64,000 nt of DNA from an uncultured Collinsella sp. (GTDB lineage Bacteria; Actinomycetota; Coriobacteriia; Coriobacteriales; Coriobacteriaceae), in assembly GCA_900548265.1 (NCBI GenBank), contig URKG01000004.1, positions 60,452 to 124,451 of the forward strand, read 5' to 3'. Shown here piece by piece: positions 42,983 through 51,266 of the stretch. Made by a program: the position numbers and the translations under genes. The first letter of the stretch is position 1. Each line of letters begins with the position of its first letter. The notes under the pieces are model-generated. The model was not told the DNA's origin, made no database searches, and saw only the letters and a list, made by a program, of their open reading frames with translations.

Positions 42983-44293
42983 TTACTCGTCCAGCGCGGC
43001 GAAGGCCTGCTTCAGATCCCAAATGATATCCTCGGCGTTCTCGGTACCGATGGAAAGACGGATCGTGGAGGGCGTGATGTTCTGCTCGGCGAGCTCCTCG
43101 GCAGAGAGCTGGGAGTGCGTGGTGGTAGCCGGGTGCACGACGAGCGACTTGACGTCGGCCACGTTGGCGAGCAGCGAGAATACCTGCAGATGATCGATGA
43201 ACTTCCAGGCGGCCTCCTGGCCACCCTTGATCTCAAAGGTAAAGATCGAGGCGCCGCCACGGGGGAAGTACTTCTGATAGAGCTCGTGATCGGGGTGCTC
43301 AGACAGGCTCGGGTGGTTCACCTTGGCGACATGGCTGTCACCAGCCAGGAACTCAACGACCTTCTTGGTGTTCTCGACATGACGGTCAACGCGCAGCGAC
43401 AGAGTCTCGGTGCCCTGGAGCAGGATCCAAGCGTTGAACGGGCTGATGCAGGCGCCCTCGTCACGCAGCAGGATGGCGCGGACATAGGTTGCGAAGGCGG
43501 CGGGACCGGCAGCCTCGGCAAACGAGACGCCATGGTAGGAGGGGTTGGGCTCGGCGATCTGCGCATACTTGCCGCTCGCCTTCCAATCGAAGTTACCGCC
43601 GTCGACGATCACGCCGCCCAGCGAGGTGCCGTGGCCGCCGATAAACTTGGTTGCGGAGTGGACGACGATGTTGGCACCATGCTCCAGCGGACGGAACAGA
43701 TACGGGGTGCCGAAGGTGTTGTCGACGACAACCGGTAAACCGTGCTTCTTGGCGATCTCGGAGATGGCGTCGATGTTGGGGATGTCGGAGTTGGGGTTGC
43801 CGAGCGTCTCGAGATAGATGACCGTGGTGTTGTCCTTGATGGCACCCTCGACCTCTTCCAGGTTATGGGCATCGACAAAGGTGGTCTCGACGCCAAACTG
43901 GGAGAGCGTATGCTCCAGCAGATTGTAGGAGCCACCGTAGATGGTCTTCTGAGCCACCACGTGGTCACCGGCCTGGGCAAGAGCCTGCAGGGTATAGGTG
44001 ATGGCAGCAGCACCGGAGGCGACGGCGAGACCTGCCACGCCACCCTCGAGTGCGGCGATACGATCCTCGAAGACGCCCTGGGTGGAGTTGGTCAGACGGC
44101 CGTAGATGTTACCGGCGTCGGCAAGACCAAAGCGGTCGGCGGCGTGCTGGGAGTTGCGGAACACATAGCTCGTGGTCTGGTAGATAGGCACGGCGCGGGA
44201 GTCGGATGCGGGATCGGCGCTCTCCTGGCCAACGTGAAGCTGCAGGGTATCGAAACCAAAGGTGTGCTCGGAGTTGTTGATGAACTGGCTCAT
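42983..44293 (-). CDS. metY: O-acetylhomoserine sulfhydrylase (aminocarboxypropyltransferase)
   Basis: 436 aa, Cys/Met metabolism PLP enzyme of the long MetY type. Signatures: PIYQTTSYVFRNSQHAADRFGL, YGRLTNSTQGVFEDRIAALE and HSATKFIGGHGTSLGG with the PLP-binding Lys. It makes homocysteine from O-acetylhomoserine and sulfide in the cytosol. AAGGAG lies 6 bases before the ATG at 44293. A leader ORF and a LysR-type operator lie upstream, and the divergent LysR gene is the probable regulator. Confidence 0.95.
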   Translation of the reverse strand: MSQFINNSEHTFGFDTLQLHVGQESADPASDSRAVPIYQTTSYVFRNSQHAADRFGLADAGNIYGRLTNSTQGVFEDRIAALEGGVAGLAVASGAAAITYTLQALAQAGDHVVAQKTIYGGSYNLLEHTLSQFGVETTFVDAHNLEEVEGAIKDNTTVIYLETLGNPNSDIPNIDAISEIAKKHGLPVVVDNTFGTPYLFRPLEHGANIVVHSATKFIGGHGTSLGGVIVDGGNFDWKASGKYAQIAEPNPSYHGVSFAEAAGPAAFATYVRAILLRDEGACISPFNAWILLQGTETLSLRVDRHVENTKKVVEFLAGDSHVAKVNHPSLSEHPDHELYQKYFPRGGASIFTFEIKGGQEAAWKFIDHLQVFSLLANVADVKSLVVHPATTTHSQLSAEELAEQNITPSTIRLSIGTENAEDIIWDLKQAFAALDE

Positions 44294-44355
44294 GATGATC
44301 TCCTTGATCGAACAAAAGTAAATAAATAAGAGAGAAGTAAGTCGCTGTCTCCTGA

Positions 44356-44409
44356 TCACGCCGACGGGCGCAAACAGGAGCCCGGCATTCGCCTTGGTAA
44401 GCAATTCAT
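44356..44409 (-). CDS. 17-codon leader ORF in the metY 5' region
   Basis: MNCLPRRMPGSCLRPSA, with AAGGAGG 7 bases before its ATG, the best ribosome binding site in the region. It contains two Cys codons in 17. Within and after it CTCCTG (about 44378-44383) can pair with CAGGAG (about 44347-44352), so translation of the leader could decide which hairpin forms before metY. Cys-containing leaders control sulfur genes in other actinobacteria. Confidence 0.5.
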   Translation of the reverse strand: MNCLPRRMPGSCLRPSA

Positions 44410-44477
44410 ATGCGGGCCTCCTTTCGCATCCCGGTTCAGTGGTCGGTTTAATTACCTACCGCCTTTGTGTGTTTTGA

Positions 44478-44506
44478 ATAGTACGAGCATTGTTTCGCTC
44501 GGTCAA
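44478..44506 (-). promoter_or_regulatory. metY promoter with LysR-type operator
   Basis: -35 TTGACC (44501-44506), 17-bp spacer, -10 TACTAT (44478-44483). The spacer is filled by CGAGC-N8-GCTCG (44484-44501), a perfect inverted repeat of LysR-site size. Confidence 0.65.
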
Positions 44507-44566
44507 TCACTTAAAAGCGCTAACCTGTTATCGGTTTTATAGATAGCAATCGAAAGGACGGCGCCG

Positions 44567-45505
44567 ATGACCCTTCAGCAGCTTCGTTTTCTGATTGCCG
44601 TGGCAGAGTCCGGCTCAATCAACGCCGCAGCTCAGCGCCTCTATACCGCTCAGTCCAACATCTCAAACGCCGTCAAAAGCCTGGAGCAGGAACTCCACCT
44701 GGAGATCTTTACGCGCTCCAGCCGCGGCGTCACGCTCACCAACGACGGCACCGAGCTTTTGGGCTATGCGCGCCAGGTCGTAGAGCAGGCCGACATGCTC
44801 GAGGCGCGCTACGAGAACGGCGGCACCCCGCAAGCCCGCCTCGCCATTTCCGCCCAGCACTACGCCTTTTCGGTCGAGGCCTTTGTCAACGTGGTCGAGC
44901 GCTGCCGCGACAGCAAGTTCGAGTTCATCATGCGCGAGACCACCACATCGCAGATCATCGATGACGTCCGCGCATTTCGCAGCGATATCGGCATTCTGTA
45001 TCTGGATGACTTTAACGCCCGCGTTCTGCAGAGGGCCTTCGCCGATGCCCGCGCAAGCTTCCATCACCTCTTTGATGCAAAGGTCCACGTGTTCGTAAGT
45101 GAGCGCCACCCGCTTGCCCGCCGCCCGCAGCTGTCCCTTGCCGACCTTACACCCTATACGCGCTACAGCTTTGAGCAAGGCACCTCGAACTCCTTCTATT
45201 ACGCCGAGGAACCTTTTAGCTATATCCCTTGCGACCGCAACATCCGCGTATCCGACCGCGGGACGCTCACCAACCTGCTTATCACCTCGAACGGCTATGC
45301 GCTGTCGACCGGCGTACTCTCCAGCGAAATGCAGTGGGGCATGGCCTCGATCCCCTTGGCAGACGCCCCGACGATGCATGTGGGCTACATCATGCATGAC
45401 GACCGCAAGCCCTCTCCCCTCTTGCAGCAATACCTCGACGAGCTCAACCGCATCATCCATGCCAACCAACTGTCGGAAGACGGGGTAGAAATCGTAGATT
45501 GCTAG
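44567..45505 (+). CDS. LysR-family transcriptional regulator
   Basis: 312 aa. N-terminal helix-turn-helix LRFLIAVAESGSINAAAQRLYTAQSNISNAVKSLE, then the two-lobed effector domain from about residue 90. It reads divergently from metY and shares its control region, so a sulfur metabolite such as O-acetylserine or O-acetylhomoserine is a likely effector. GAAAGGA lies a few bases before the ATG. Confidence 0.9.
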   Translation: MTLQQLRFLIAVAESGSINAAAQRLYTAQSNISNAVKSLEQELHLEIFTRSSRGVTLTNDGTELLGYARQVVEQADMLEARYENGGTPQARLAISAQHYAFSVEAFVNVVERCRDSKFEFIMRETTTSQIIDDVRAFRSDIGILYLDDFNARVLQRAFADARASFHHLFDAKVHVFVSERHPLARRPQLSLADLTPYTRYSFEQGTSNSFYYAEEPFSYIPCDRNIRVSDRGTLTNLLITSNGYALSTGVLSSEMQWGMASIPLADAPTMHVGYIMHDDRKPSPLLQQYLDELNRIIHANQLSEDGVEIVDC

Positions 45506-45568
45506 CCCCCGGCGGGCATGGCGCTACAATGGTCACTCACACGAAACGTACCCAACGAAAGGAACCAT

Positions 45569-46054
45569 GTGAAGGTCATCATCTATACCGACGGCTCGGC
45601 CCGATCAAATCCGGGACGCGGCGGCTACGGCGCCGTGCTCAAATACACCAACCCCGCCGGCAAGACCTTCACCTCTGAGCTTTCGCGCGGCTACGCCAAG
45701 ACCACCAACAACCGCATGGAGCTCATGGCGGTCATCGTGGCACTCGAGGCGCTCAACCGCCCCTGCGACGTCGAAGTCCATTCCGATTCGCAGTACGTCG
45801 TCAACGCCTTCAACAAGCACTGGATTGACGGATGGAAAAAACGCGGCTGGAAGACCGCCAACAAGCAGCCTGTCAAGAACCGCGATCTGTGGGAGCGTCT
45901 GCTCACCGCAAAGAGCAAGCACAAAGTGGAGTTCATCTGGGTTAAGGGTCACGCCGGCCATGAGCTCAATGAGCGCTGCGACGAGCTCGCCACCACCGCG
46001 GCCGACGGAGCCAACCTCGATATCGACACCGGCTTTAACGAGAACGACCTGTAA
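45569..46054 (+). CDS. rnhA: Ribonuclease HI
   Basis: 161 aa. The four catalytic acids are visible: YTDGSARSNPG (Asp), NNRMELMAV (Glu), VHSDSQYV (Asp) and ERCDELA (Asp). The basic handle DGWKKRGWKTANKQPVKN is present as in E. coli RNase HI. It removes RNA from RNA-DNA hybrids. I chose a GTG start at 45569 because AAAGGA lies 6 bases before it. Confidence 0.95.
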   Translation: MKVIIYTDGSARSNPGRGGYGAVLKYTNPAGKTFTSELSRGYAKTTNNRMELMAVIVALEALNRPCDVEVHSDSQYVVNAFNKHWIDGWKKRGWKTANKQPVKNRDLWERLLTAKSKHKVEFIWVKGHAGHELNERCDELATTAADGANLDIDTGFNENDL

Positions 46055-46127
46055 TAGCATTTTCGCGCAGCTTTATATCCCCACGCGCTACACTCATCCT
46101 GTAGACCAAACAACGCAAGGGGGACGT

Positions 46128-47234
46128 ATGCTGCGCATCGCGACCATCGGCACATCCATGATCACCGACGACTTTATCCAGGTCGTCAACGCCAACGACC
46201 AAGCCGCGTTTGTGGGCACGCTCTCGCGCGACGCAGATCGCGGCACCGCCTTCACCGCTAAGCACGGCGGCGAGCGTAACTTCACCGCACTTGACGAGCT
46301 TGCGTCCGCTGCCGACGTCGACGCCGTCTATATCGGCAGCCCCAACGCACTTCACTACGAGCAGGCCCTTGCCTGCATCGCCGGTGGCAAGCACGTCATC
46401 GTCGAGAAGCCCTTCTGCGCCACCGAGGCGCAGGCGCTGGAAGTCTTCCGCGCTGCCGAGGCAGCAGGTGTCGTGGCCCTCGAGGCCATGCGCCCGCTCC
46501 ATGACCCCGCTTTCCACGCCATCGAGGACGCCCTGGGCGAGATTGCGCCCATTCGTCGTGCCTCATTGCGCTTTGGCAAGTATTCCTCGCGCTACAACGA
46601 GATTCTCGCGGGACGCTCCACCAATATCTTCGACTGCAATATGGCATCGGGTTCCCTCATGGACATTGGCGTCTACACCGTCGAGCCCATGGTCGAGATT
46701 TTCGGCATGCCCTCCGGCCTTACGAGCATGGCTACTCTGCTCGACCCCACCACGCGACAGCTCACGCACGGCCCCATCGACGGCTGCGGTTCCATCCTCG
46801 CCAGTTACGGCGGTGGCCGCATCTCCGTCGAGCTCGCGCACTCCAAAATTACGAATGACCTGCTGCCCTCGCAGATCGAAGGCGAGCGTGGCACTATCCA
46901 GATCGACCATCTGTCCACGCCCCGCAACGTCCGCATCGACTATCGCGGCGATGTCGTACGCGGCTCAGCGACCGAGGCACCGCGCGAACAGGGCGACAAC
47001 GGCCGCGTGCTCGACCTGCCCAAATCGAGCAACACCATGGAATACGAACTCACAGACTTTATCACCGCCATCGGCGGCATCGATAACGTCAAGGAAGAGA
47101 TTTGGGAAACACCGGCGGGACGCCACGAGCTTGGCCACTACCGCGATGTCACGCTCGTCTCACTGCGCATCATGGATGCCGTGCGCCAGCAGGCCGGCAT
47201 AACCTTCCCGGCCGACGCAGGCAAGCAGGCATAG
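46128..47234 (+). CDS. Gfo/Idh/MocA family oxidoreductase
   Basis: 368 aa. N-terminal IATIGTSMITDDFIQVV nucleotide fold, YIGSPNALHYEQALACI and the VEKPFCAT motif with the catalytic-region Lys. The C-terminal beta sheet domain has RASLRFGKYSSRYNEIL and SGSLMDIGVYTVEPM, similar to dihydrodiol dehydrogenase-like members. The acylphosphatase gene begins 3 bases after its stop. Substrate unknown. Confidence 0.88.
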   Translation: MLRIATIGTSMITDDFIQVVNANDQAAFVGTLSRDADRGTAFTAKHGGERNFTALDELASAADVDAVYIGSPNALHYEQALACIAGGKHVIVEKPFCATEAQALEVFRAAEAAGVVALEAMRPLHDPAFHAIEDALGEIAPIRRASLRFGKYSSRYNEILAGRSTNIFDCNMASGSLMDIGVYTVEPMVEIFGMPSGLTSMATLLDPTTRQLTHGPIDGCGSILASYGGGRISVELAHSKITNDLLPSQIEGERGTIQIDHLSTPRNVRIDYRGDVVRGSATEAPREQGDNGRVLDLPKSSNTMEYELTDFITAIGGIDNVKEEIWETPAGRHELGHYRDVTLVSLRIMDAVRQQAGITFPADAGKQA

Positions 47235-47236
47235 CG

Positions 47237-47647
47237 ATGGGCTTCTTCGATACGTTCTTCTCCAGCGTCACCAGCGGCAGTCGAGAGCCTCAAAAGCCGT
47301 CAAACGTCGAGCTCGAGCTGCGCCGCAGGCTTACTGTGCTCGCAAGCGACGGGGTCACTCAAGACACTCCCCTGCGCTATTTCCTGCGCTGGGCGGGGCA
47401 AGTCCAAGGCGTTGGTTTTCGCTTTACCAACACCAACCTCGCGCAGGCACGCGCGCTCACCGGCTGGGTGCGTAACATGGAAGACGGCTCAGTCGAGATG
47501 GAGATACAGGGAGCTCCGGCAAACGTCCTATCTCATCTCGAGGCGCTTCATGCCTCCTACGAGCGCATGGGAACGCGTTTTCGCCTCGTAGACGCCCAGG
47601 TCCGAGCCCCACTTGCCAATGAAGACGGTTTCACTCCTCATTATTAG
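47237..47647 (+). CDS. Acylphosphatase with N-terminal extension
   Basis: 136 aa, about 45 longer than typical. The catalytic pair is intact: Arg in GQVQGVGFRFT and Asn in GWVRNMEDGSVE. It hydrolyses acyl phosphates such as carbamoyl or acetyl phosphate. The N-terminal extension (GFFDTFFSSVTSGSREPQKP) has no known motif. It lies 3 bases after the oxidoreductase gene and is probably co-transcribed with it. Confidence 0.88.
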   Translation: MGFFDTFFSSVTSGSREPQKPSNVELELRRRLTVLASDGVTQDTPLRYFLRWAGQVQGVGFRFTNTNLAQARALTGWVRNMEDGSVEMEIQGAPANVLSHLEALHASYERMGTRFRLVDAQVRAPLANEDGFTPHY

Positions 47648-47670
47648 TATTGTGTGCTAAATACGGTATC
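47642..47670 (+). promoter_or_regulatory. Promoter and probable autoregulatory site of the Fur-family gene
   Basis: -35 TTAGTA (47642-47647), 17-bp spacer, -10 TATCAT (47665-47670). TTAG-N9-CTAA at 47642-47658 overlaps it and resembles a loose Fur/PerR box. Confidence 0.45.
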
Positions 47671-47708
47671 ATTTACCTACGACCGTTGATAGAAAAGAGG
47701 CGAGGCGC

Positions 47709-48089
47709 ATGGCGGTGCAAAGAAGGAATACCAGGCAGCGAAAGCTGGTTCTTGACGCCGTGCGCCAAAGCTATAACCATCCCACCGCCGACGAAATCTA
47801 TAACGTCGTGCGCGCGCAGGATGACAAAATCAGCCGCGGTACGGTCTACCGCAATCTCAATCTCTTGGCCGACGCCGGCGAAATCCTCTCCATCAAGACG
47901 CCGGGCGGCAGCCGCTTCGATCGCACCATCGAGCCGCATGCGCATATCATCTGCACCTCGTGCAGCCGCGTCATCGACGTACCGCTCCCCTTCGATGCCC
48001 AGCTTGACGCCAAGGCGTCCGAGCAAATCGGCTGGCACGTCACGTCGCATTACACCATCTTCGAGGGCCTCTGCCCCGACTGCCGGTAG
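47709..48089 (+). CDS. Fur-family regulator (PerR-like)
   Basis: 126 aa. The DNA-binding helix region is HPTADEIYNVVRAQDDKISRGTVYRNLNLLADAGEI. The dimer domain has HAHIICTSCSRVIDV and a C-terminal CPDC, which together form the structural zinc site. HxH-type regulatory ligands are present in part (EPHAHI). PerR proteins sense peroxide, Fur iron. Residues alone cannot decide. It reads convergently towards a Cof phosphatase gene across a palindrome. Confidence 0.88.
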   Translation: MAVQRRNTRQRKLVLDAVRQSYNHPTADEIYNVVRAQDDKISRGTVYRNLNLLADAGEILSIKTPGGSRFDRTIEPHAHIICTSCSRVIDVPLPFDAQLDAKASEQIGWHVTSHYTIFEGLCPDCR

Positions 48090-48168
48090 ATGTTTGGGAC
48101 ATGCCTTAAAATCCACCTTTCCGCACTTTGCAGCAAAAAGTAGATTTCTAGGCATGTCCCAAATGTCT
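48088..48168. repeat. Stop-to-stop palindrome between convergent genes
   Basis: Arms 48088-48116 and 48140-48168 match at about 24 of 29 positions (core TTTGGGACATGCCT). The element starts in one stop codon and ends in the other, so it may serve as 3' end for both mRNAs. Confidence 0.75.
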
Positions 48169-48964
48169 ACTCGGCGAGCAGGCGATGCAGCTCTTCTTCG
48201 ACCGTGCGCACGTAGAGGACGCGGTCGTTAATGCCACGCATAGAGGGGTTGCAGCTCTCCATCAGATAGGGATGGCCCACGACGTTGAGCATGTCGCGAT
48301 CGTTCTCATTGTCGCCAAACGCCATCATCTCATCGGGCGAAATACCCAGGGCACGACCGTAATCGGCAAGTGCGGAGCCCTTGCCCGAACCGAAACCGAT
48401 AAAGTCCGTCCATTCGGTTCCTGACGTCATCACGTCGACACGGTCGCCAAAGAGGCGCTCGAAATACTCCCGGGCCGCCGGATAATCCACCTCGGGCGTC
48501 TGGAAGCCAATCTTAATGACATCCTCGTCGATGTCCTCGGGACGGTCGACCACCGCCACATCGCAGTGGACCACATAGCGCAAATGGTCGACGAACGCAT
48601 CGTTGCCGCTCATGGTGTAGATGTGCCCCTCACACGAAAGGGTCATGTCGGTATGGGGATACGCAACCACGGTATTCGCGATAACCATAGCAAGGCTACG
48701 CTCCATGGAACGCTTGACGACGGCACGCCCCTCGCTCATCACCAGGGTTCCGTTTTCGCATACATAGGCGAGCTCATCGGCCACCGGGGCAAACAGGTAG
48801 CGCAAGCTCGCATATTGACGGCCACTCGCCGGCATAAACACGATACCACGACGATGCAGCTCATCGATAAGCTCAAAGGCCTCGGAACGCAGCTCGCGCT
48901 CCCCCGGATGCAGCAACGTGCCGTCCAAATCGCATGCAATCAGTTTGATTCCCTCAAGACCCAT
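48167..48964 (-). CDS. Cof-type HAD phosphatase
   Basis: 265 aa. Motif I ACDLDGTLLHPGE, motif II MPASGRQYAS, motif III Lys in GSGKGSALADYG and motif IV AFGDNENDRDML, with a C2 cap between II and III. It acts on small phosphorylated metabolites. I chose the ATG at 48964. The GGGGGAAG tract before it is closer than usual. An ATG seven codons upstream lacks a site. It follows the UreE-like gene by 83 bases on the same strand. Confidence 0.88.
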   Translation of the reverse strand: MGLEGIKLIACDLDGTLLHPGERELRSEAFELIDELHRRGIVFMPASGRQYASLRYLFAPVADELAYVCENGTLVMSEGRAVVKRSMERSLAMVIANTVVAYPHTDMTLSCEGHIYTMSGNDAFVDHLRYVVHCDVAVVDRPEDIDEDVIKIGFQTPEVDYPAAREYFERLFGDRVDVMTSGTEWTDFIGFGSGKGSALADYGRALGISPDEMMAFGDNENDRDMLNVVGHPYLMESCNPSMRGINDRVLYVRTVEEELHRLLAE

Positions 48965-49047
48965 ATGCTTCCCCCAAAGCCTCATATCAACAGCAAGACA
49001 GACCTTGATCGGTCGCCCCTCAAAGCCCGTCTTGCGCATACGCGCGC

Positions 49048-49626
49048 TTAGCCGCGCGCCTTTTTTACGATGGTAAAGTCGGGAGCCATGCTCACGACGA
49101 CCTCCGCCGCACTCGACGCAAAGCGCCGGTCCGCATCGAGTTCACGGGTAACCAGCGAGAGCCGAACACCCTCGACACCCCGGAGCATGCGGCCCAAAAC
49201 AGGCTGCACCGGCGTATACATGCGCACAGTATGCTCGTCCGAGTCGCCCCAGAAGAGCGGCGCATGCATGTTGCCGATCTCCCAGCACGAATGCGCGAGC
49301 GCAATCGGGTCCATGCGGTCAACTTCGACCAAATAAACCTCGGCGCTGCGCAAGCGCACGACAACCGCCACGGGCACCATGCCCGAACGGTCAATGGCGA
49401 GCACGTCGCCGTCGGCAAGACGACCGCCGTCGGCAGTATCCAGCCGAACATCGACCGTGCGCCCCAGCTCCGTCACGCCCACAAACGCGTATACATCAGC
49501 CTGGTCCCAATCGAGCAGTAGCTCGTCAACTTCAAAGACGCCGCCCAACTTCCGGCGAAGCAGGAGTTCATAGGACGGATCGTTGAGATTTCCCAAGCAT
49601 GTCGTCGAAACCAAGCGTTCAGGCAT
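49048..49626 (-). CDS. UreE-like protein (orphan nickel chaperone family member)
   Basis: 192 aa. The C-terminal half aligns with UreE: a GDVLAIDRSGMVPVAVVV strand pair, then DPIALAHSCWEIGNMHAPLFWG where UreE has an LGNRH core, then PVLGRMLRGVEGVRLSL. The central His of GNMHAPL is kept. The HxH pair in the following strand and the His-rich tail of classical UreE are missing. There is no urease or hydrogenase gene nearby. The SlyD-like gene ends 3 bases before it, which argues for metal or folding work in common. Confidence 0.68.
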   Translation of the reverse strand: MPERLVSTTCLGNLNDPSYELLLRRKLGGVFEVDELLLDWDQADVYAFVGVTELGRTVDVRLDTADGGRLADGDVLAIDRSGMVPVAVVVRLRSAEVYLVEVDRMDPIALAHSCWEIGNMHAPLFWGDSDEHTVRMYTPVQPVLGRMLRGVEGVRLSLVTRELDADRRFASSAAEVVVSMAPDFTIVKKARG

Positions 49627-49629
49627 ACT

Positions 49630-50058
49630 CTAACCCTCGACCTCGACGAGCTCGATATCAAAGTTGAGGTCCTTACCGGCCAGCTCGTGGTTGGCGTCGA
49701 GCGTCACGGCCTCGGGCGTTACATCGATGACCACGGCGGGGACGGGCATACCGCTCGGCGTGGACAGGAAGAGCTTCATGCCCTTCTCAATCTGCTCGAT
49801 GTTGGGAACCTGCTCGGCCGGGAAGGTCAGAACCATCTCGGGATTGTGCTCGCCGTAGGCATCGGCAGCAGGAATGTGCACGGTCTTCTTCTCGCCCACC
49901 TGCATGTCGACAACAGCGGCGTCGAAGCCCTTGATCATCTGGCCGGCGCCGCAGGTGAACTCCAGCGGCTCGCCGCGATCGTAGGAGCTATCGAACTGCG
50001 TGCCGTCATCGAGCGTGCCGCGATAATGGGTCTTGACCTTCTTGCCCTGGTTGGACAT
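49630..50058 (-). CDS. slyD: FKBP-type peptidyl-prolyl isomerase, SlyD family
   Basis: 142 aa. The split FKBP domain (VKTHYRGTLDDGTQFDSSYDRGEPLEFTCG... with GFDAAVVDMQVGEKKTVHIP) encloses the flap/IF chaperone insert (about 65-125), and ends LDANHELAGKDLNFDIELVEV. It catalyses prolyl isomerisation and binds unfolded chains. The His/Cys-rich nickel tail of E. coli SlyD is absent, so metal delivery is uncertain. GGAGG lies 6 bases before the ATG. It is first gene of the pair with the UreE-like gene. Confidence 0.92.
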   Translation of the reverse strand: MSNQGKKVKTHYRGTLDDGTQFDSSYDRGEPLEFTCGAGQMIKGFDAAVVDMQVGEKKTVHIPAADAYGEHNPEMVLTFPAEQVPNIEQIEKGMKLFLSTPSGMPVPAVVIDVTPEAVTLDANHELAGKDLNFDIELVEVEG

Positions 50059-50178
50059 GGTAACCTCCGTGATAAGGGCGGCGCACAACGCGGGCCGCCG
50101 TGAACATATGGCGCTAACTATACCCTAGTCATACAATTCAAAGACAGTTTGCAAAGAAACGCTGCAACCGGAGGAACC

Positions 50179-51192
50179 ATGGCATATCCCGTATTTGACC
50201 TACACTGCGACACCGCCGACCGCATCGGCTGGGCCACGCTCGATCTCGACCTGCGCTTTACCGCCGGCACCGACGGTTATTTCCCCGGCGACGAAACGCA
50301 TCCGCAAGATTTCGACCTCATCGAGGGCAACGCCTGCGCCATCTCGCTCGCAAAGATCGGCAACACGCCATGGGCACAGTGCTTCGCCACGTTTGTCCCC
50401 GATGAGATTCCCGCCGCCCACGCCGCGCGCTTCCAGGCGCAGATCATGGCGCATATGAGCGGCCAGGCAACGCTCAACCACGACCGCATGGTCAACGTAC
50501 GCAGCGCCGCAGACATTCGCCCCGCGCTCAAGGACGGCAAGGTCGCCTGCATCCACACCATCGAAAACGCCACGTTCTTTGCCGAGGACCCCGCGCTGAT
50601 CGAGGTGCTCAAGAGCTTGGGCGTGCTCATGTCATCACTCAGCTGGAACGCGCAGGGACCGCTCGCGAGCGGGCACGATACCCACGCCGGCCTCACCGCC
50701 GCCGGCATCGAGGCACTTACGCAGATGGAGCACGCCGGCATGGTACTCGACGTCTCCCACCTCAACGATGAGTGCTTTGACGAGGTTGTCGCCCACGCCA
50801 CGCGCCCCTTTGTCGCCAGCCACTCCAACTCCCGCACCGTCTGCGGCGTCAAGCGCAACCTCACCGACGACCAGTTCTGCACCATTCGCGACATGGGTGG
50901 CATCGTCGGCCTCAACTACTGCAGCGAGTTCCTTTCCAACGACGCAACCGACAAGACCGCCGCAGACGTCACCTTCGACCAGCTGGCGGCACATATCGAG
51001 CACTGGCTCGACCTGGGCGGCGAGGACGTCATCGCGCTCGGCGGCGACTGGGACGGCGCCACGGTGCCCGCTTTCCTCTCCGATGCCAGCAAGATGCCCG
51101 AATTCCAGAACATGCTCTCCAAGCACTTTGGCAAGACCGTGATGCAGAAGCTCTGCAGCGATAACGCGCTTGCCTTCTTTGAGCGTTATTAA
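50179..51192 (+). CDS. Membrane dipeptidase family peptidase (M19)
   Basis: 337 aa. Zinc ligands of renal-dipeptidase-like enzymes are seen: DLHCDT at the N-terminus (His, Asp), a Glu in ACIHTIENATFF, VLDVSHLND (His) and FVASHSNSRTV (His). It lacks a signal peptide and is probably cytosolic, cleaving dipeptides, possibly with D-residues. GGAGG lies 5 bases before the ATG at 50179. Confidence 0.9.
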   Translation: MAYPVFDLHCDTADRIGWATLDLDLRFTAGTDGYFPGDETHPQDFDLIEGNACAISLAKIGNTPWAQCFATFVPDEIPAAHAARFQAQIMAHMSGQATLNHDRMVNVRSAADIRPALKDGKVACIHTIENATFFAEDPALIEVLKSLGVLMSSLSWNAQGPLASGHDTHAGLTAAGIEALTQMEHAGMVLDVSHLNDECFDEVVAHATRPFVASHSNSRTVCGVKRNLTDDQFCTIRDMGGIVGLNYCSEFLSNDATDKTAADVTFDQLAAHIEHWLDLGGEDVIALGGDWDGATVPAFLSDASKMPEFQNMLSKHFGKTVMQKLCSDNALAFFERY

Positions 51193-51209
51193 TTTCACGT
51201 CCCTTGAGC

Positions 51210-51243
51210 GGGCCGGCATGCCGAACGGTCGACATGCCGGCCC
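51210..51243 (+). terminator. Perfect hairpin after the dipeptidase gene
   Basis: 11-bp stem GGGCCGGCATG/CATGCCGGCCC (51210-51220 with 51233-51243). No T run follows, so termination may be partial. Confidence 0.6.
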
Positions 51244-51266
51244 GTCCCCAACCTGAAGGACCGCTT

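Noticed and set aside
44294..44566. SAM or T-box riboswitch upstream of metY
   Set aside because: The core motifs of these classes are absent. A leader ORF and a LysR-type site explain the region better.
48167..50058. Part of a urease operon
   Set aside because: No ureABC, ureD, ureF or ureG reading frame is present on either side of the UreE-like gene.
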